This document shows, one piece after another, positions 17,052 through 25,635 of a stretch of DNA of 33,169 nt (positions are counted from its first letter, which is position 1; every line of letters starts with the position of its first letter). Both the position numbers and the translations under genes were made by a program. The stretch is from Pseudomonadota bacterium. GTDB lineage: Bacteria; Pseudomonadota; Gammaproteobacteria; Burkholderiales; Rhodocyclaceae. The stretch covers positions 1-33,169 of the forward strand of contig JAKOZI010000181.1 of the NCBI GenBank assembly GCA_029780075.1, in the 5' to 3' direction. Below the pieces are notes generated by a model. That model had not been told where the DNA came from, ran no database searches, and saw only the letters and a list, made by a program, of their open reading frames with translations.

Positions 17052-17080
17052 TTCACTGCTGTACATATTTCCAGTATATT
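17052..17080 (+). promoter_or_regulatory. Sigma70 promoter of recA
   Basis: TTCACT (17052-17057), a 17-base spacer, then TATATT (17075-17080): four of six and five of six consensus matches at ideal spacing. The spacer contains the SOS box. Confidence 0.75.
17059..17074. promoter_or_regulatory. LexA (SOS) box in the recA promoter
   Basis: CTGTACATATTTCCAG matches the CTGT-N8-ACAG consensus with a single mismatch and an AT-rich core. It fills the promoter spacer up to the base before the -10 hexamer, so bound LexA would directly block polymerase. Assignment rests on consensus and on its position before recA. Confidence 0.8.
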
Positions 17081-17155
17081 GGAAGCCCTGCTACGGCAAT
17101 GTTCAGCACGGTCGAACGTGGGATAATTCCTCTCAACCAAGGAAAAGGATAGGCA

Positions 17156-18172
17156 ATGAACGACAACAAGTCGAAGGCGCTAGCCGCAGCGCTGGCCCAG
17201 ATCGAAAAGCAGTTCGGCAAGGGCTCGATCATGAAAATGGGTGAAGGTAGCGTCGTCACCGACATCCCGGTCGTTTCGACTGGTTCACTCGGACTCGACA
17301 TTGCCCTTGGCATTGGCGGGCTGCCCCGCGGTCGGGTGGTCGAGATCTATGGCCCAGAATCGTCGGGAAAGACGACCCTGACCCTGCAGGTCATTGCCGA
17401 AATGCAGAAACTCGGGGGCACGGCAGCGTTCATCGATGCCGAGCACGCTCTCGACCCTGGCTATGCCCAGAAACTCGGAGTGAACCTTGATGAGCTTCTC
17501 ATCTCGCAGCCGGACACCGGCGAACAGGCGCTGGAAATCGCCGACATGCTGGTCCGATCGGCAAGTGTCGATGTCGTCGTGATCGACTCGGTTGCCGCGC
17601 TCGTCCCGAAGGCGGAGATCGAAGGCGAGATGGGTGATTCCCTGCCCGGCCTGCAGGCCCGCCTGATGAGCCAGGCGCTGCGCAAGCTGACCGCCAATAT
17701 CAACCGTACCAATACCCTGGTAATTTTCATCAACCAGATCCGCATGAAGATAGGTGTCATGTTCGGCAGTCCCGAGACGACGACAGGTGGCAATGCCCTC
17801 AAGTTCTACGCGTCGATACGCCTCGACATCCGCCGCATCGGCAGCATCAAGAAGGGTGACGAGGTGATCGGCAACGAAACGCGCGTCAAGGTGGTGAAGA
17901 ACAAGGTCGCACCACCTTTTCGCGAAGCCATCTTCGACATCCTCTATGGCGAAGGTACTTCGCGCGAAGGGGAGATCATCGAACTCGGGGTGCTGCACAA
18001 ACTGGTCGACAAGTCCGGTTCCTGGTACGCCTACAATGGCGAAAAGATCGGTCAAGGCAAGGACAATGCCCGCGAGTATCTCAAGAGCAAGCCACAGGTT
18101 GCCCAGGAAATAGAGGCCAGAATCCGTGCTGCGGTGAAAGTTCCATCACCGGCTGCGATCGCCGCGTCGTAA
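17156..18172 (+). CDS. recA: Recombinase RecA
   Basis: DNA-dependent ATPase for homologous recombination and activator of LexA self-cleavage. The 338-residue protein shows the conserved N-terminus ([20 protein letters not shown]), the Walker A motif GPESSGKTT at 66-74, the [11 protein letters not shown]alker B region, the L1/L2 DNA-binding loops ([38 protein letters not shown]) and the [10 protein letters not shown] segment. The ATG follows AAGGA. The C-terminal tail is short and ends with alanines rather than the strongly acidic tail of the E. coli protein. It is driven by an SOS-controlled promoter and followed after ten bases by recX. Confidence 0.99.
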   Translation: MNDNKSKALAAALAQIEKQFGKGSIMKMGEGSVVTDIPVVSTGSLGLDIALGIGGLPRGRVVEIYGPESSGKTTLTLQVIAEMQKLGGTAAFIDAEHALDPGYAQKLGVNLDELLISQPDTGEQALEIADMLVRSASVDVVVIDSVAALVPKAEIEGEMGDSLPGLQARLMSQALRKLTANINRTNTLVIFINQIRMKIGVMFGSPETTTGGNALKFYASIRLDIRRIGSIKKGDEVIGNETRVKVVKNKVAPPFREAIFDILYGEGTSREGEIIELGVLHKLVDKSGSWYAYNGEKIGQGKDNAREYLKSKPQVAQEIEARIRAAVKVPSPAAIAAS

Positions 18173-18182
18173 GAGCCCGGCA

Positions 18183-18635
18183 GTGCTGCTGAACGGGCTA
18201 CGCCAACGCGCTCTGGGTCTGCTGACTCGCCGCGAACACACACGCAAGGAGCTGGCTGGAAAACTGTCGTCCCTGGCCGAGTCGCCGGAACAGCTGGATG
18301 CCTTGCTCGATGAACTGACAAGCCGGCATCTGCTTTCCGATGCCCGCTACGCGGAGACGCGTGTCAAATCCCGGGGTATCCGTTTGGGCGACGCACGCCT
18401 GGCCTATGAACTCCGTTCCAGGGGAGTGGCAGACGAACTGGTGAGTGCCAGCCTGGCTGCCGGCGAGGACGAGCTGACACGGGCGCAGCGCGTCTGGCAG
18501 AAACGCTTCGGCAATAGTCCGCATGGCGCCGACGACACCGCCGAACGTGCCCGGCAGATGCGCTTCCTGGCTGCTCGGGGCTTTTCCGCAGAAACCATTC
18601 GGCGCATGTTGCGCGCCACTGTTGAAGACGATTGA
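18183..18635 (+). CDS. recX: RecA regulator RecX
   Basis: RecX binds RecA filaments and limits their extension and activities. The 150-residue protein has three tandem helical repeats typical of the family: [49 protein letters not shown], and a C-terminal [16 protein letters not shown]. It starts at GTG (18183) ten bases after the recA stop, with only a weak ribosome binding site, so it is probably translated at a lower level from the recA transcript and shares its SOS control. It ends five bases before the lptB start. Confidence 0.94.
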   Translation: MLLNGLRQRALGLLTRREHTRKELAGKLSSLAESPEQLDALLDELTSRHLLSDARYAETRVKSRGIRLGDARLAYELRSRGVADELVSASLAAGEDELTRAQRVWQKRFGNSPHGADDTAERARQMRFLAARGFSAETIRRMLRATVEDD

Positions 18636-18639
18636 ACCC

Positions 18640-19374
18640 ATGCCAGACCAGCAGAGCAGATTGTCCACCCGCAAGCTCAACAAGCGCTACAAGTCGCGCA
18701 CGGTAGTGCATGACGTTTCCTTTGACGTGGTCAGCGGCGAAGTCGTGGGATTGCTGGGCCCGAACGGTGCCGGCAAGACCACCTGCTTCTACATGGTGGT
18801 CGGCCTGATCGCATGTGATGGCGGTGACGTTCATCTCGACAATGTGCAGTTGACACATTTGCCGATACACAAGCGCGCGCGCCTGGGCGTTTCGTATCTG
18901 CCGCAGGAAGCTTCCGTTTTCCGCAAGCTGACGGTAAGCGAAAACATCAAGGCGGTACTCGAACTGCAGAACCTATCGGCCGACGAAATCGATAGCCGAA
19001 CGGAAAGTCTGCTCGAAGAACTGCACATCAGCCACCTGCGCATCAGCCCCGCAACCTCCCTTTCCGGTGGTGAACGGCGACGCGTGGAGATCGCCCGTGC
19101 TCTCGCCACCGGACCGCGTTTCATTCTGCTTGACGAGCCTTTCGCCGGCGTCGACCCGATAGCCGTGCTCGACATCCAGAAAATCATCCGTTTTCTCAAG
19201 GAACGCGGCATCGGAGTGCTGATTACCGACCACAACGTTCGCGAAACGCTGGGCATTTGTGACCACGCGTACATCATCAACGACGGTAGCGTCCTTGCCG
19301 CTGGTCGGCCGGAGGAAATCATTTATAATGACGATGTCCGGAAGGTGTATCTGGGTGAAAATTTCCGCCTCTGA
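18640..19374 (+). CDS. lptB: LPS export ABC transporter ATP-binding protein LptB
   Basis: Cytoplasmic ATPase that powers extraction of lipopolysaccharide from the inner membrane by LptFG and its transit across the Lpt bridge. The 244 residues carry Walker [10 protein letters not shown] (40-48), the Q-loop [11 protein letters not shown], signature LSGGERRR, Walker [14 protein letters not shown] and the switch histidine in ITDHNVRET. The ATG at 18640 gives the usual length; the longer open frame overlaps recX and is not expected to be used. The usual upstream lptC-lptA genes are absent here, so lptB is separated from them and sits between recX and rpoN. The lptB-rpoN order itself is widely conserved. 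Confidence 0.95.
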   Translation: MPDQQSRLSTRKLNKRYKSRTVVHDVSFDVVSGEVVGLLGPNGAGKTTCFYMVVGLIACDGGDVHLDNVQLTHLPIHKRARLGVSYLPQEASVFRKLTVSENIKAVLELQNLSADEIDSRTESLLEELHISHLRISPATSLSGGERRRVEIARALATGPRFILLDEPFAGVDPIAVLDIQKIIRFLKERGIGVLITDHNVRETLGICDHAYIINDGSVLAAGRPEEIIYNDDVRKVYLGENFRL

Positions 19375-19454
19375 ACCCAACGGCCTGCAGCCATAATTCG
19401 AGAACCATGCGGGGAGTTTTCCATGCCAAAGCGGCGGCTTACCCGGTTCCGTAG

Positions 19455-20879
19455 ATGAAACCATCCCTCCAGCTCAAGCTCTCCCAGCATCTTGCATTGA
19501 CCCCGCAGTTGCAACAGTCGATCCGATTGTTGCAACTGTCGACGCTTGAGCTTGAGCAGGAGCTGGAAAAGTATTTGCTGGACAACCCGCTGCTCGAACG
19601 CCAGGAAGACTACCGCACGCCCGAAACGCCGCGCGACGAGGGCAACGTGGACGCCCCAGCCGAAGCGGGCGCCGCCGCCGAGCAGGGCGAGCACTCCCAG
19701 GCCGAGGACGACAGTTGGCTGGGCGACCAGGCCGTTACTGCGGGTTCGTCAGGTTCCTTCGACGACGATGACGACGGCGACGGCGATTATCAGAACATCC
19801 AGGCGGCAACGGTCTCCTTGCGCGAGCACCTGTTGGCGCAACTGGGCCTGATGACGCTCTCCGACCGCGACCGCGTCCTGGTGCGATGTCTGGTCGAGGC
19901 TCTCGACGATGACGGCTACCTTACCCAGTCACTCACGGAACTCTCGGAAGCGATGCCCGAGGAACTGGAAATAGCGCCGGAAGAACTGCAGATCGCGCTC
20001 AGGCACTTGCAGCATTTCGACCCCACCGGCGTAGGCGCCCGCACCGCCCAGGAGTGCCTCGCGCTGCAACTGGAAGTGCTCCCCGCTGACCAGACCCGCT
20101 CGCTGGCGATGCAGATCGTCGGCCAGCATCTCGAGTTGTTGGCCAGTCACGATTTCCCGAGACTCAAGAAACATACCGGCTGTGATGACGATGCACTGCG
20201 CGCAGCGCATTTGCTGATCTGCAGCCTGAATCCGCGGCCCGGAGCCGCTTATGCTTCGCCCGACACCCGCTACATCACACCCGATGTCGTGGTGCGCAAA
20301 ATGCGCGGGCAATGGTTGGTCAACGTCAATTCCGATGCCTTTCCGCGACTGCGGATCAATAGCCTCTACGCCCAGATTCTGGCCAGGCAGCGCGGTTCTG
20401 GCCTCGCTGGTCAACTCCAGGAGGCCCGCTGGCTGATCAGGAATGTACAGCAACGGTTTGACACGATCCTGCGTGTGGCGCAGGCTATTGTGGAACGTCA
20501 GCGTCAGTTTCTGGATCATGGTGAAGTTGCGATGAGACCCTTGGTACTACGTGAAATCGCCGAGGTGCTCGGACTGCATGAATCGACCATATCGCGGGTC
20601 ACGACCCAGAAGTACATGGCAACACCGCGTGGGATCTTTGAGTTGAAGTATTTCTTTGGCAGTCACGTCAGCACGGATGCTGGCGGGGCGTGTTCAGCAA
20701 CGGCCATTCGGGCGCTGATCAAGCAGATGATCAGCGCAGAAGAGCCTAGGAAGCCTCTCTCGGATAGCCAGATATCCGAGGTTCTTGGTCAGCAGGGCAT
20801 TGTTGTCGCACGGCGAACAATTGCAAAATACCGTGAAGCGCTCAGCATCCCGCCGGTCAACTTACGCAAGTCCATTTAG
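19455..20879 (+). CDS. rpoN: RNA polymerase sigma-54 factor
   Basis: Sigma factor for -24/-12 promoters that need AAA+ activators; controls nitrogen assimilation and many accessory functions. The 474-residue protein has the glutamine/leucine-rich region I ([20 protein letters not shown]), an acidic region II (about 55-115, with a DDDDDGDGD run), a core-binding region, the helix-turn-helix [19 protein letters not shown], and the diagnostic RpoN box [12 protein letters not shown] near the C-terminus. It begins 80 bases after lptB and ends 16 bases before hpf, whose promoter or ribosome binding site lies in that gap. Confidence 0.98.
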   Translation: MKPSLQLKLSQHLALTPQLQQSIRLLQLSTLELEQELEKYLLDNPLLERQEDYRTPETPRDEGNVDAPAEAGAAAEQGEHSQAEDDSWLGDQAVTAGSSGSFDDDDDGDGDYQNIQAATVSLREHLLAQLGLMTLSDRDRVLVRCLVEALDDDGYLTQSLTELSEAMPEELEIAPEELQIALRHLQHFDPTGVGARTAQECLALQLEVLPADQTRSLAMQIVGQHLELLASHDFPRLKKHTGCDDDALRAAHLLICSLNPRPGAAYASPDTRYITPDVVVRKMRGQWLVNVNSDAFPRLRINSLYAQILARQRGSGLAGQLQEARWLIRNVQQRFDTILRVAQAIVERQRQFLDHGEVAMRPLVLREIAEVLGLHESTISRVTTQKYMATPRGIFELKYFFGSHVSTDAGGACSATAIRALIKQMISAEEPRKPLSDSQISEVLGQQGIVVARRTIAKYREALSIPPVNLRKSI

Positions 20880-20895
20880 CAAAAGGAGCCACATC

Positions 20896-21222
20896 ATGAA
20901 CCTGCAAGTCAGTGGTCACCACCTCGAGATCACCCCGGCACTGCACGATTACGTCACCGGCAAGCTCGAGCGAATCACTCGTCACTTCGATAACGTGATA
21001 GACGTCAACGTGATTCTGTCGGTGGACAAGCTGAAGCAGAAGGCCGAAGTTACCGTTCATCTCGCCGGCAAGGATGTTTACGTGGAGTCTGTCGACGAGG
21101 ATCTGTACGCAGCGGTGGATGGCCTGGTAGACAAGCTTGAGCGGCAGGTGCAGAAGTACAAGCAGAAACTGCAGGACCACCATCGCGGGAACAAGATTAC
21201 CGATCACATCGTCGCCGAGTGA
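20896..21222 (+). CDS. hpf: Ribosome hibernation promoting factor (short HPF)
   Basis: Binds the 30S decoding region and promotes inactive 100S ribosome dimers (with RMF) in stationary phase. The 108-residue protein is the short form: [20 protein letters not shown] starts the beta-alpha-beta-beta-beta-alpha fold, and [20 protein letters not shown] forms the last conserved helix. The ATG at 20896 has AAAGGAG eight bases upstream; the frame is open into rpoN, but that part is a shadow. It lies between rpoN and ptsN as in many proteobacteria and is followed by a terminator-like hairpin. Confidence 0.95.
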   Translation: MNLQVSGHHLEITPALHDYVTGKLERITRHFDNVIDVNVILSVDKLKQKAEVTVHLAGKDVYVESVDEDLYAAVDGLVDKLERQVQKYKQKLQDHHRGNKITDHIVAE

Positions 21223-21236
21223 AGTTGGTGTAGTCT

Positions 21237-21286
21237 GCGCACGGACTGAGCGGCAACAGGCCCTCGTTCCGTGCGCTTCCTTTTTT
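21237..21286 (+). terminator. Terminator-like hairpin between hpf and ptsN
   Basis: GCGCACGGA (from 21237) pairs with TCCGTGCGC (ending 21276) in a nine-base stem with a loop of about 22 bases, followed by TTCCTTTTTT. This is a plausible rho-independent terminator or attenuator that would uncouple ptsN-hprK from rpoN-hpf. Confidence 0.65.
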
Positions 21287-21323
21287 GCATTCTTCCACGT
21301 CCGCCTTTTCGGGTTTTTGTCGC

Positions 21324-21770
21324 ATGAGCCAGATCACCCAACTACTGCCCCTAGAAAACATCATTCTTGATCTGGACGCGAGCAGCAAAAAACGCGTCTT
21401 TGAACATGTCGGGCTGCTCTTTGAAAACTATCTCGGCATCGCACGCAGCACGGTGTTCGACAGCCTGTTTGCACGCGAAAAGCTGGGCTCTACCGGTCTT
21501 GGTCAGGGTGTCGCCATTCCGCACGGACGTATCAAAGGCCTCAAGGATGCGACCGGCGCCTTCCTGCGCCTGGCCGCACCGGTGGCGTTTGATTCCCCGG
21601 ACGGAAAACCGGTGTCACTGCTGTTCGTCCTGCTGGTGCCCGAAGTGGCGACCGAACAGCACCTGCAAATCCTGTCCGAACTGGCGCAACACTTTTCCGA
21701 CCGCAACTGTCGAGAAGCTTTGGCCAAGGCCGCGGACGCCAGCGTGATTCGTCAGATTTTTGCCGGCTGA
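21324..21770 (+). CDS. ptsN: Nitrogen-PTS EIIA component PtsN
   Basis: Phospho-accepting regulator of the nitrogen-type phosphotransferase system, receiving phosphate from NPr and affecting potassium, nitrogen and carbon control. The 148-residue EIIA(Ntr) fold shows GLGQGVAIPHGRI with the phosphorylatable His67, then PVSLLFVLLVPE and a HLQILSELAQHF helix. The ATG at 21324 gives the family N-terminus (MSQITQLLPLENI); its ribosome binding site is poor and a hairpin with a T-run precedes it, so either read-through or a promoter close to the start is needed. hprK follows two bases later. Confidence 0.94.
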   Translation: MSQITQLLPLENIILDLDASSKKRVFEHVGLLFENYLGIARSTVFDSLFAREKLGSTGLGQGVAIPHGRIKGLKDATGAFLRLAAPVAFDSPDGKPVSLLFVLLVPEVATEQHLQILSELAQHFSDRNCREALAKAADASVIRQIFAG

Positions 21771-21772
21771 AG

Positions 21773-22717
21773 ATGAACACCCGGCGTCAGTTCAGCGTCG
21801 CGCAGCTCTATGACGACCACCGTGAAAAACTAAAGCTTTCATGGGTCGTCGCCGTCGGTGTCGACCGTCAGATCGAGCTCAAGGATCAGGGCTATTTCGG
21901 TGCCGATGTTGTGGGGCACCTCAACCTGATTCATCCCGAACGGCTGCAGGTGATTGGTCGGGCGGAAACCGCCTGGGGTTGCCGGGTAACGGCCGATCGC
22001 TTGCGCTACCAGGTCAGGGAACTGATGGCCGCCAGGCCACCGGCGCTGATCATCGCTGATGACGTTGAAATCCTGCCGGCAATTCGCGAGGCCTGCGAGT
22101 CAACCGCAACGCCCCTGTTTGTCAGTCCGAAGCCCTGCTCGGCGGTGATTGACCTATTGCGCATCTATCTTTCCCGTCGTCTGGCCGGCTCGACATCAGT
22201 GCACGGTGTCTTGATGGACGTGCTGGGCATGGGCGTCCTGATTACCGGTGATTCCGGCGTTGGCAAAAGCGAACTGGCGCTGGAACTGATCTCTCGTGGT
22301 CATGGCCTGGTTGCCGATGACGTCGTCGAACTGTCATGCATCGCACCGACGACGATCGAGGGACGCTGTCCGAGCATGTTGCGAGACTATCTTGAAGTGC
22401 GTGGCCTGGGTCTCCTCAATATCCGCACCATCTTCGGTGAAACCGCATCGCGCCGGAAGATGAAACTCAAGCTGATCGTGCACCTGCAAAAGCCGCTCAG
22501 CAGCGCCGATGGTCCTCGCCTGCCACTCGATGCGCAGTCCCAGGAGATCCTCGGGGTACCCATACGCAAGGTGGTGATCCCGGTCGCCGCCGGGCGAAAC
22601 ATCGCCGTCCTGCTAGAGGCGGCGGTGCGCAACAGCATTCTGCAGTTGCGTGGCATAGACAGCATGGGCGACCTCATCAACCGGCAGCAGCAAGCGCTCC
22701 TTGACGACGACCTGTAG
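21773..22717 (+). CDS. hprK: HPr kinase/phosphorylase
   Basis: Bifunctional serine kinase/phosphorylase acting on HPr-type proteins; in proteobacteria that keep it without a sugar-transporting PTS it is thought to be regulatory. The 314-residue protein has an N-terminal MurF-like domain (1-130), His144 in TSVHGVLMD, the P-loop GDSGVGKS (159-166), and the HprK signature LEVRGLGLLNIR about 50 residues later. It starts two bases after the ptsN stop and is clearly co-translated with it. In many betaproteobacteria rapZ follows; here a psiF-like gene does. Confidence 0.96.
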   Translation: MNTRRQFSVAQLYDDHREKLKLSWVVAVGVDRQIELKDQGYFGADVVGHLNLIHPERLQVIGRAETAWGCRVTADRLRYQVRELMAARPPALIIADDVEILPAIREACESTATPLFVSPKPCSAVIDLLRIYLSRRLAGSTSVHGVLMDVLGMGVLITGDSGVGKSELALELISRGHGLVADDVVELSCIAPTTIEGRCPSMLRDYLEVRGLGLLNIRTIFGETASRRKMKLKLIVHLQKPLSSADGPRLPLDAQSQEILGVPIRKVVIPVAAGRNIAVLLEAAVRNSILQLRGIDSMGDLINRQQQALLDDDL

Positions 22718-22764
22718 CAGTGGCTTAATCAGCAGACTTCCTCAACCCTCAGGAGAAACTTCCG

Positions 22765-23082
22765 ATGAAAGCCGTGATCGCCCTTGTCGCCCTTGCCTTT
22801 GCTGCCGGCAGCACTTATGCGGCCGAAGAGAAAAAGGAACCCTCGACCGCCCAGAAAGCGCAGCAGGAAAAGATGAAAGCCTGCAACGCGCAGGCCGCAG
22901 AAAAGGAGCTGAAAGGCGACGAGCGCAAGCAGTTCATGAGCACCTGTCTCGGGGCAAAGCCGGCAAAAGTGACCCAGCAGGAGAAGATGAAAGCCTGCAA
23001 CGGAGAAGCTGGCAGCAAGCAACTCAAGGGCGACGAGCGCAAGCAGTTCATGAGCGAGTGCCTCAAGGCCAACCCGAGTTAA
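22765..23082 (+). CDS. PsiF-repeat periplasmic protein
   Basis: Small secreted protein of the PsiF family, named for a phosphate-starvation-inducible E. coli gene of unknown biochemical role. The 105 residues comprise a signal peptide (cleavage after TYA, about residue 19), then two PsiF repeats at 33-62 and 71-100. Each contains QQEKMKACN, LKGDERKQFMS and a second cysteine, so each repeat carries two Cys that could form a disulfide in the periplasm. A GGAG-like site precedes the ATG. No Pho box was recognised upstream. dsbC lies about 1.7 kb downstream, which may be coincidence. Confidence 0.92.
   Translation: MKAVIALVALAFAAGSTYAAEEKKEPSTAQKAQQEKMKACNAQAAEKELKGDERKQFMSTCLGAKPAKVTQQEKMKACNGEAGSKQLKGDERKQFMSECLKANPS
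22861..23064 (+). repeat. Direct internal repeat encoding the two PsiF units
   Basis: Two 90-bp units at 22861-22950 and 22975-23064 share long nearly identical runs at both ends, including the segments encoding QQEKMKACN and GDERKQFMS. They diverge in the middle, pointing to an internal duplication kept similar by selection or conversion. Confidence 0.8.
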
Positions 23083-23168
23083 TTTGATTTGACCGGCACC
23101 GGCAATCGCCAATGCTGCGCTGGGGCCTGGGTTCCCTCGATTGGACGATGCGCGGCCAGCGGTACTGC

Positions 23169-23510
23169 CTAACCACTCTCCAGGCAGACCACGTAGCCCT
23201 GGCGGGAGTGTTTTAGCAGTTGGCTCAATCGCCGGTCAGCCTCCTGGCGGGTAGCACAGAGCTTGCCCAGGAAGGCATTGCACGCAGCCCAGCGCCCTTC
23301 CGGGGTACGCAGGACGACAACCTGGCGACCACCGTCGAGCGTGGCAACAATACACGCCGTCCCTCCCTTGGCCCAAGAGGCGGCGACCAGATCCATTGCC
23401 TCGTGACGCGGGACGCACGCTGCGATGAGTGCATCTATGGGGGAGTCACACTCGACGCGAACAACGGCCGGAAAGTAGCCGTGGCAGGGAAAGTTGGCGT
23501 TGGGGATCAT
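23169..23510 (-). CDS. Hypothetical protein
   Basis: A 113-residue frame with no family I recognise. It reads like a real folded protein: alternating hydrophobic strands (GGTACIVATLDGGRQVVVLRT), a tryptophan-containing PEGRWAACNAFLGKLC segment and a helical EADRRLSQLLKH stretch, with five cysteines and no signal peptide or membrane segment. The start is uncertain because no good ribosome binding site precedes the ATG at 23510. An open frame on the plus strand over the same bases has a less protein-like composition and is treated as its shadow. It faces the psiF-like gene convergently and is divergent from the UbiH-family gene. Confidence 0.6.
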   Translation of the reverse strand: MIPNANFPCHGYFPAVVRVECDSPIDALIAACVPRHEAMDLVAASWAKGGTACIVATLDGGRQVVVLRTPEGRWAACNAFLGKLCATRQEADRRLSQLLKHSRQGYVVCLESG

Positions 23511-23595
23511 GATGATGAAGTTCTAACATCACTGGCCACGCTTGTAAATTCCCGATCGTGGGCGGTACCGCTTTCATTTCTCTGAGTTACAAGGC

Positions 23596-24765
23596 ATGCA
23601 AGTCACGAGGTTCGACGTCATTATCGTTGGTGGTGGCCTGGCCGGCCTTGCTCTGGCTTGTGCACTGCGCGACACGCGCCTCAAAATCGCTCTCGTGGAG
23701 CAACACGCACCTCGCCCCGCAGCGGGTTGGGATGCGCGTGTCTACGCCGTATCGCCGACCAACGCCGCCTTTCTGCAGACGATCGGCATCTGGAAGCATC
23801 TGCCAACCGAGCGCATGGCGCCGATTTCGGCGATGAAGATTGTTGGCAACGATGGCGCGCGCCTGGATTTTTCGGCCTACGCCGCTGGTCTCACGGAACT
23901 CGGGTGGATCCTGGAGTCGTCGCTGATGGCCTGCGAACTCTGGGAAAACGTCAAGCGTCAGAGCAACGTCACCCTGCTGTGTCCCGCGACGCCAGCAGAA
24001 CTCGAGATGGGTACCGCCAGCGCGCTGCTGACTCTGACCGACGGTAGAACGCTGGCCGCCAGCTTGCTGGTCGGCGCGGACGGACGCGACTCCTGGACAC
24101 GCACCGCGATGGGCTTGAGGGCGCACATCACTGCGTATGACGAGATGGGCGTGGTCGCAAATTTCGAGTGCCAGACGCCGCATCGTGGCATCGCACGCCA
24201 GTGGTTTCGCCGTGACGGAGTCCTGGCCTGGCTGCCGCTGGCAGGCGATCGCGTCTCCATTGTGTGGTCCACTCCCGACGAGAACGCGCGAGTACTGCTG
24301 GCCTTGCCGGCTGAAGATCTCTGCTCACGCGTCGCCGCTGCCGGCAATTGCGAATTGGGTACGTTCACACTCCTCACCCCGGCGACAGCCTTCCCGCTAC
24401 GCTTGGTGCGTGTGCCGCAGATCGTCGCTCCAAGACTGGCACTGCTTGGCGACGCGGCGCACGGAATTCATCCACTTTCCGGCCACGGCATCAACCTTGG
24501 CTACCAGGACGCCAGGACCCTGGCCGAGCTGCTGGCGGCGAGGCCCGAATGGCAGGACATCGGCAACGAACGCCTGCTCAATGCTTACCAGCGTCAGCGA
24601 CGCGAAGAGACACTGCTCATGCAGGCCACCACGCACGCCCTGCACCACCTCTTCCAGCAGGACTTCCCGGGGTTCAGGGCCTTGCGCAATCTGGGAATGA
24701 ACCTGACGAACGCTTTGCCAGTCCTAAAAAACATGCTTGTGCGGTACGCCACCGGCGCCTTCTGA
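23596..24765 (+). CDS. FAD-dependent ubiquinone-pathway hydroxylase (UbiH/UbiF/UbiM family)
   Basis: Flavoprotein monooxygenase that hydroxylates the aromatic ring of ubiquinone precursors. The 389-residue protein has the N-terminal dinucleotide-binding motif VGGGLAG (11-17), the DARVYAVSPTN segment typical of the UbiH family, the middle LVGADGRDS motif, and GDAAHGIHPLSGHGINLGYQ near the C-terminus for FAD ribityl binding. Which ring position it hydroxylates (UbiH, UbiF, UbiI or UbiM) cannot be settled by eye. The start at 23596 is supported by the GG-rich fold beginning seven residues later. dsbC follows after 35 bases in the same direction, probably in one operon. Confidence 0.9.
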   Translation: MQVTRFDVIIVGGGLAGLALACALRDTRLKIALVEQHAPRPAAGWDARVYAVSPTNAAFLQTIGIWKHLPTERMAPISAMKIVGNDGARLDFSAYAAGLTELGWILESSLMACELWENVKRQSNVTLLCPATPAELEMGTASALLTLTDGRTLAASLLVGADGRDSWTRTAMGLRAHITAYDEMGVVANFECQTPHRGIARQWFRRDGVLAWLPLAGDRVSIVWSTPDENARVLLALPAEDLCSRVAAAGNCELGTFTLLTPATAFPLRLVRVPQIVAPRLALLGDAAHGIHPLSGHGINLGYQDARTLAELLAARPEWQDIGNERLLNAYQRQRREETLLMQATTHALHHLFQQDFPGFRALRNLGMNLTNALPVLKNMLVRYATGAF

Positions 24766-24800
24766 AGCGACCACCCCTCTACCCCGGAGAAATGCCCCCG

Positions 24801-25514
24801 ATGTACAAGACAATAGTGCCGCTCACGCTTGCCATGGCCTTGAGCATGCCCAGTCTGGCCGACGAGGCCAGCGTCAAGAAGGCTGTTGAAGGCAAGCTGG
24901 GAGGCGCGGTGACCAGCGTCACCAAGACCCCCTACCTCGGCCTCTATGAAGTCTACGTAGACGGCCAGATCGTCTACACCGACGAAAAGGTTTCAGCACT
25001 GCTTCTTGGCGCACTGATCGACGGCAAGACGATGAAGAACGTCACCGACGGGCGTATGCAGAAGCTCACCGCCATCAAGTTCGCCGACCTGCCGCTGACA
25101 CTTGCGGTAAAGCAGGTGCGCGGCGACGGTAAACGGGTTCTGGCCACCTTCGAAGATCCGAACTGCGGCTACTGCAAGAAGATGGCTCGGGAAATCGCCA
25201 AGCTGGACAATGTGACCATCTACACCTTCCTGTACCCCATCCTTTCGCCGGATTCCCTGGAAAAATCCAATCAAATCTGGTGTGCCGCTGACAAGGCCAA
25301 GGCGTGGAATGAGTGGATGATCGATGGCAAGGCGCCCGGCGGCAAGGGCGACTGCGACACGACAGCGGTCAAGAAGAGCGTTGAAACCGGACGCAAATTG
25401 GCCATCAATGGCACGCCGACGATCTTCTTCGCCGATGGCGAGCGCATCCCCGGAGCCGTTCCGCTGGCCAAGATCGAGCAAAAACTCATGCAGGCCCAGT
25501 CACCGACGCGATAA
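24801..25514 (+). CDS. dsbC: Thiol:disulfide isomerase DsbC
   Basis: Periplasmic disulfide isomerase/reductase that reshuffles wrong disulfides and is kept reduced by DsbD. The 237-residue protein has a signal peptide ending in LADEA (about residue 20), a short N-terminal dimerisation domain (ASVKKAVEGKLGG... VDGQIVYTDE), a linker helix, and a thioredoxin domain with Cys122-Gly-Tyr-Cys125 and the cis-proline segment INGTPTIFF. A second cysteine pair (CAADK and DCDT) is also present, as in E. coli DsbC. An ATG nine bases upstream is in frame, but GGAGA is too close to it; the ATG at 24801 has correct spacing. Confidence 0.94.
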   Translation: MYKTIVPLTLAMALSMPSLADEASVKKAVEGKLGGAVTSVTKTPYLGLYEVYVDGQIVYTDEKVSALLLGALIDGKTMKNVTDGRMQKLTAIKFADLPLTLAVKQVRGDGKRVLATFEDPNCGYCKKMAREIAKLDNVTIYTFLYPILSPDSLEKSNQIWCAADKAKAWNEWMIDGKAPGGKGDCDTTAVKKSVETGRKLAINGTPTIFFADGERIPGAVPLAKIEQKLMQAQSPTR

Positions 25515-25635
25515 ACCAGCCTGGTAAGTGCGGCAACCCGGCAGTTGGAGCCGGCTTGACGGCAGTCGCTACGGCGAGAGATACTCTTTACGCTACTGGT
25601 GAACCTGCCGCTGCCTTTTCCCTGGGAGAACGCCA

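Noticed and set aside
23220..23585. Plus-strand frame overlapping the minus-strand hypothetical gene
   Set aside because: Its composition is less protein-like and no family was recognised. It also runs into the leader of the UbiH-family gene.
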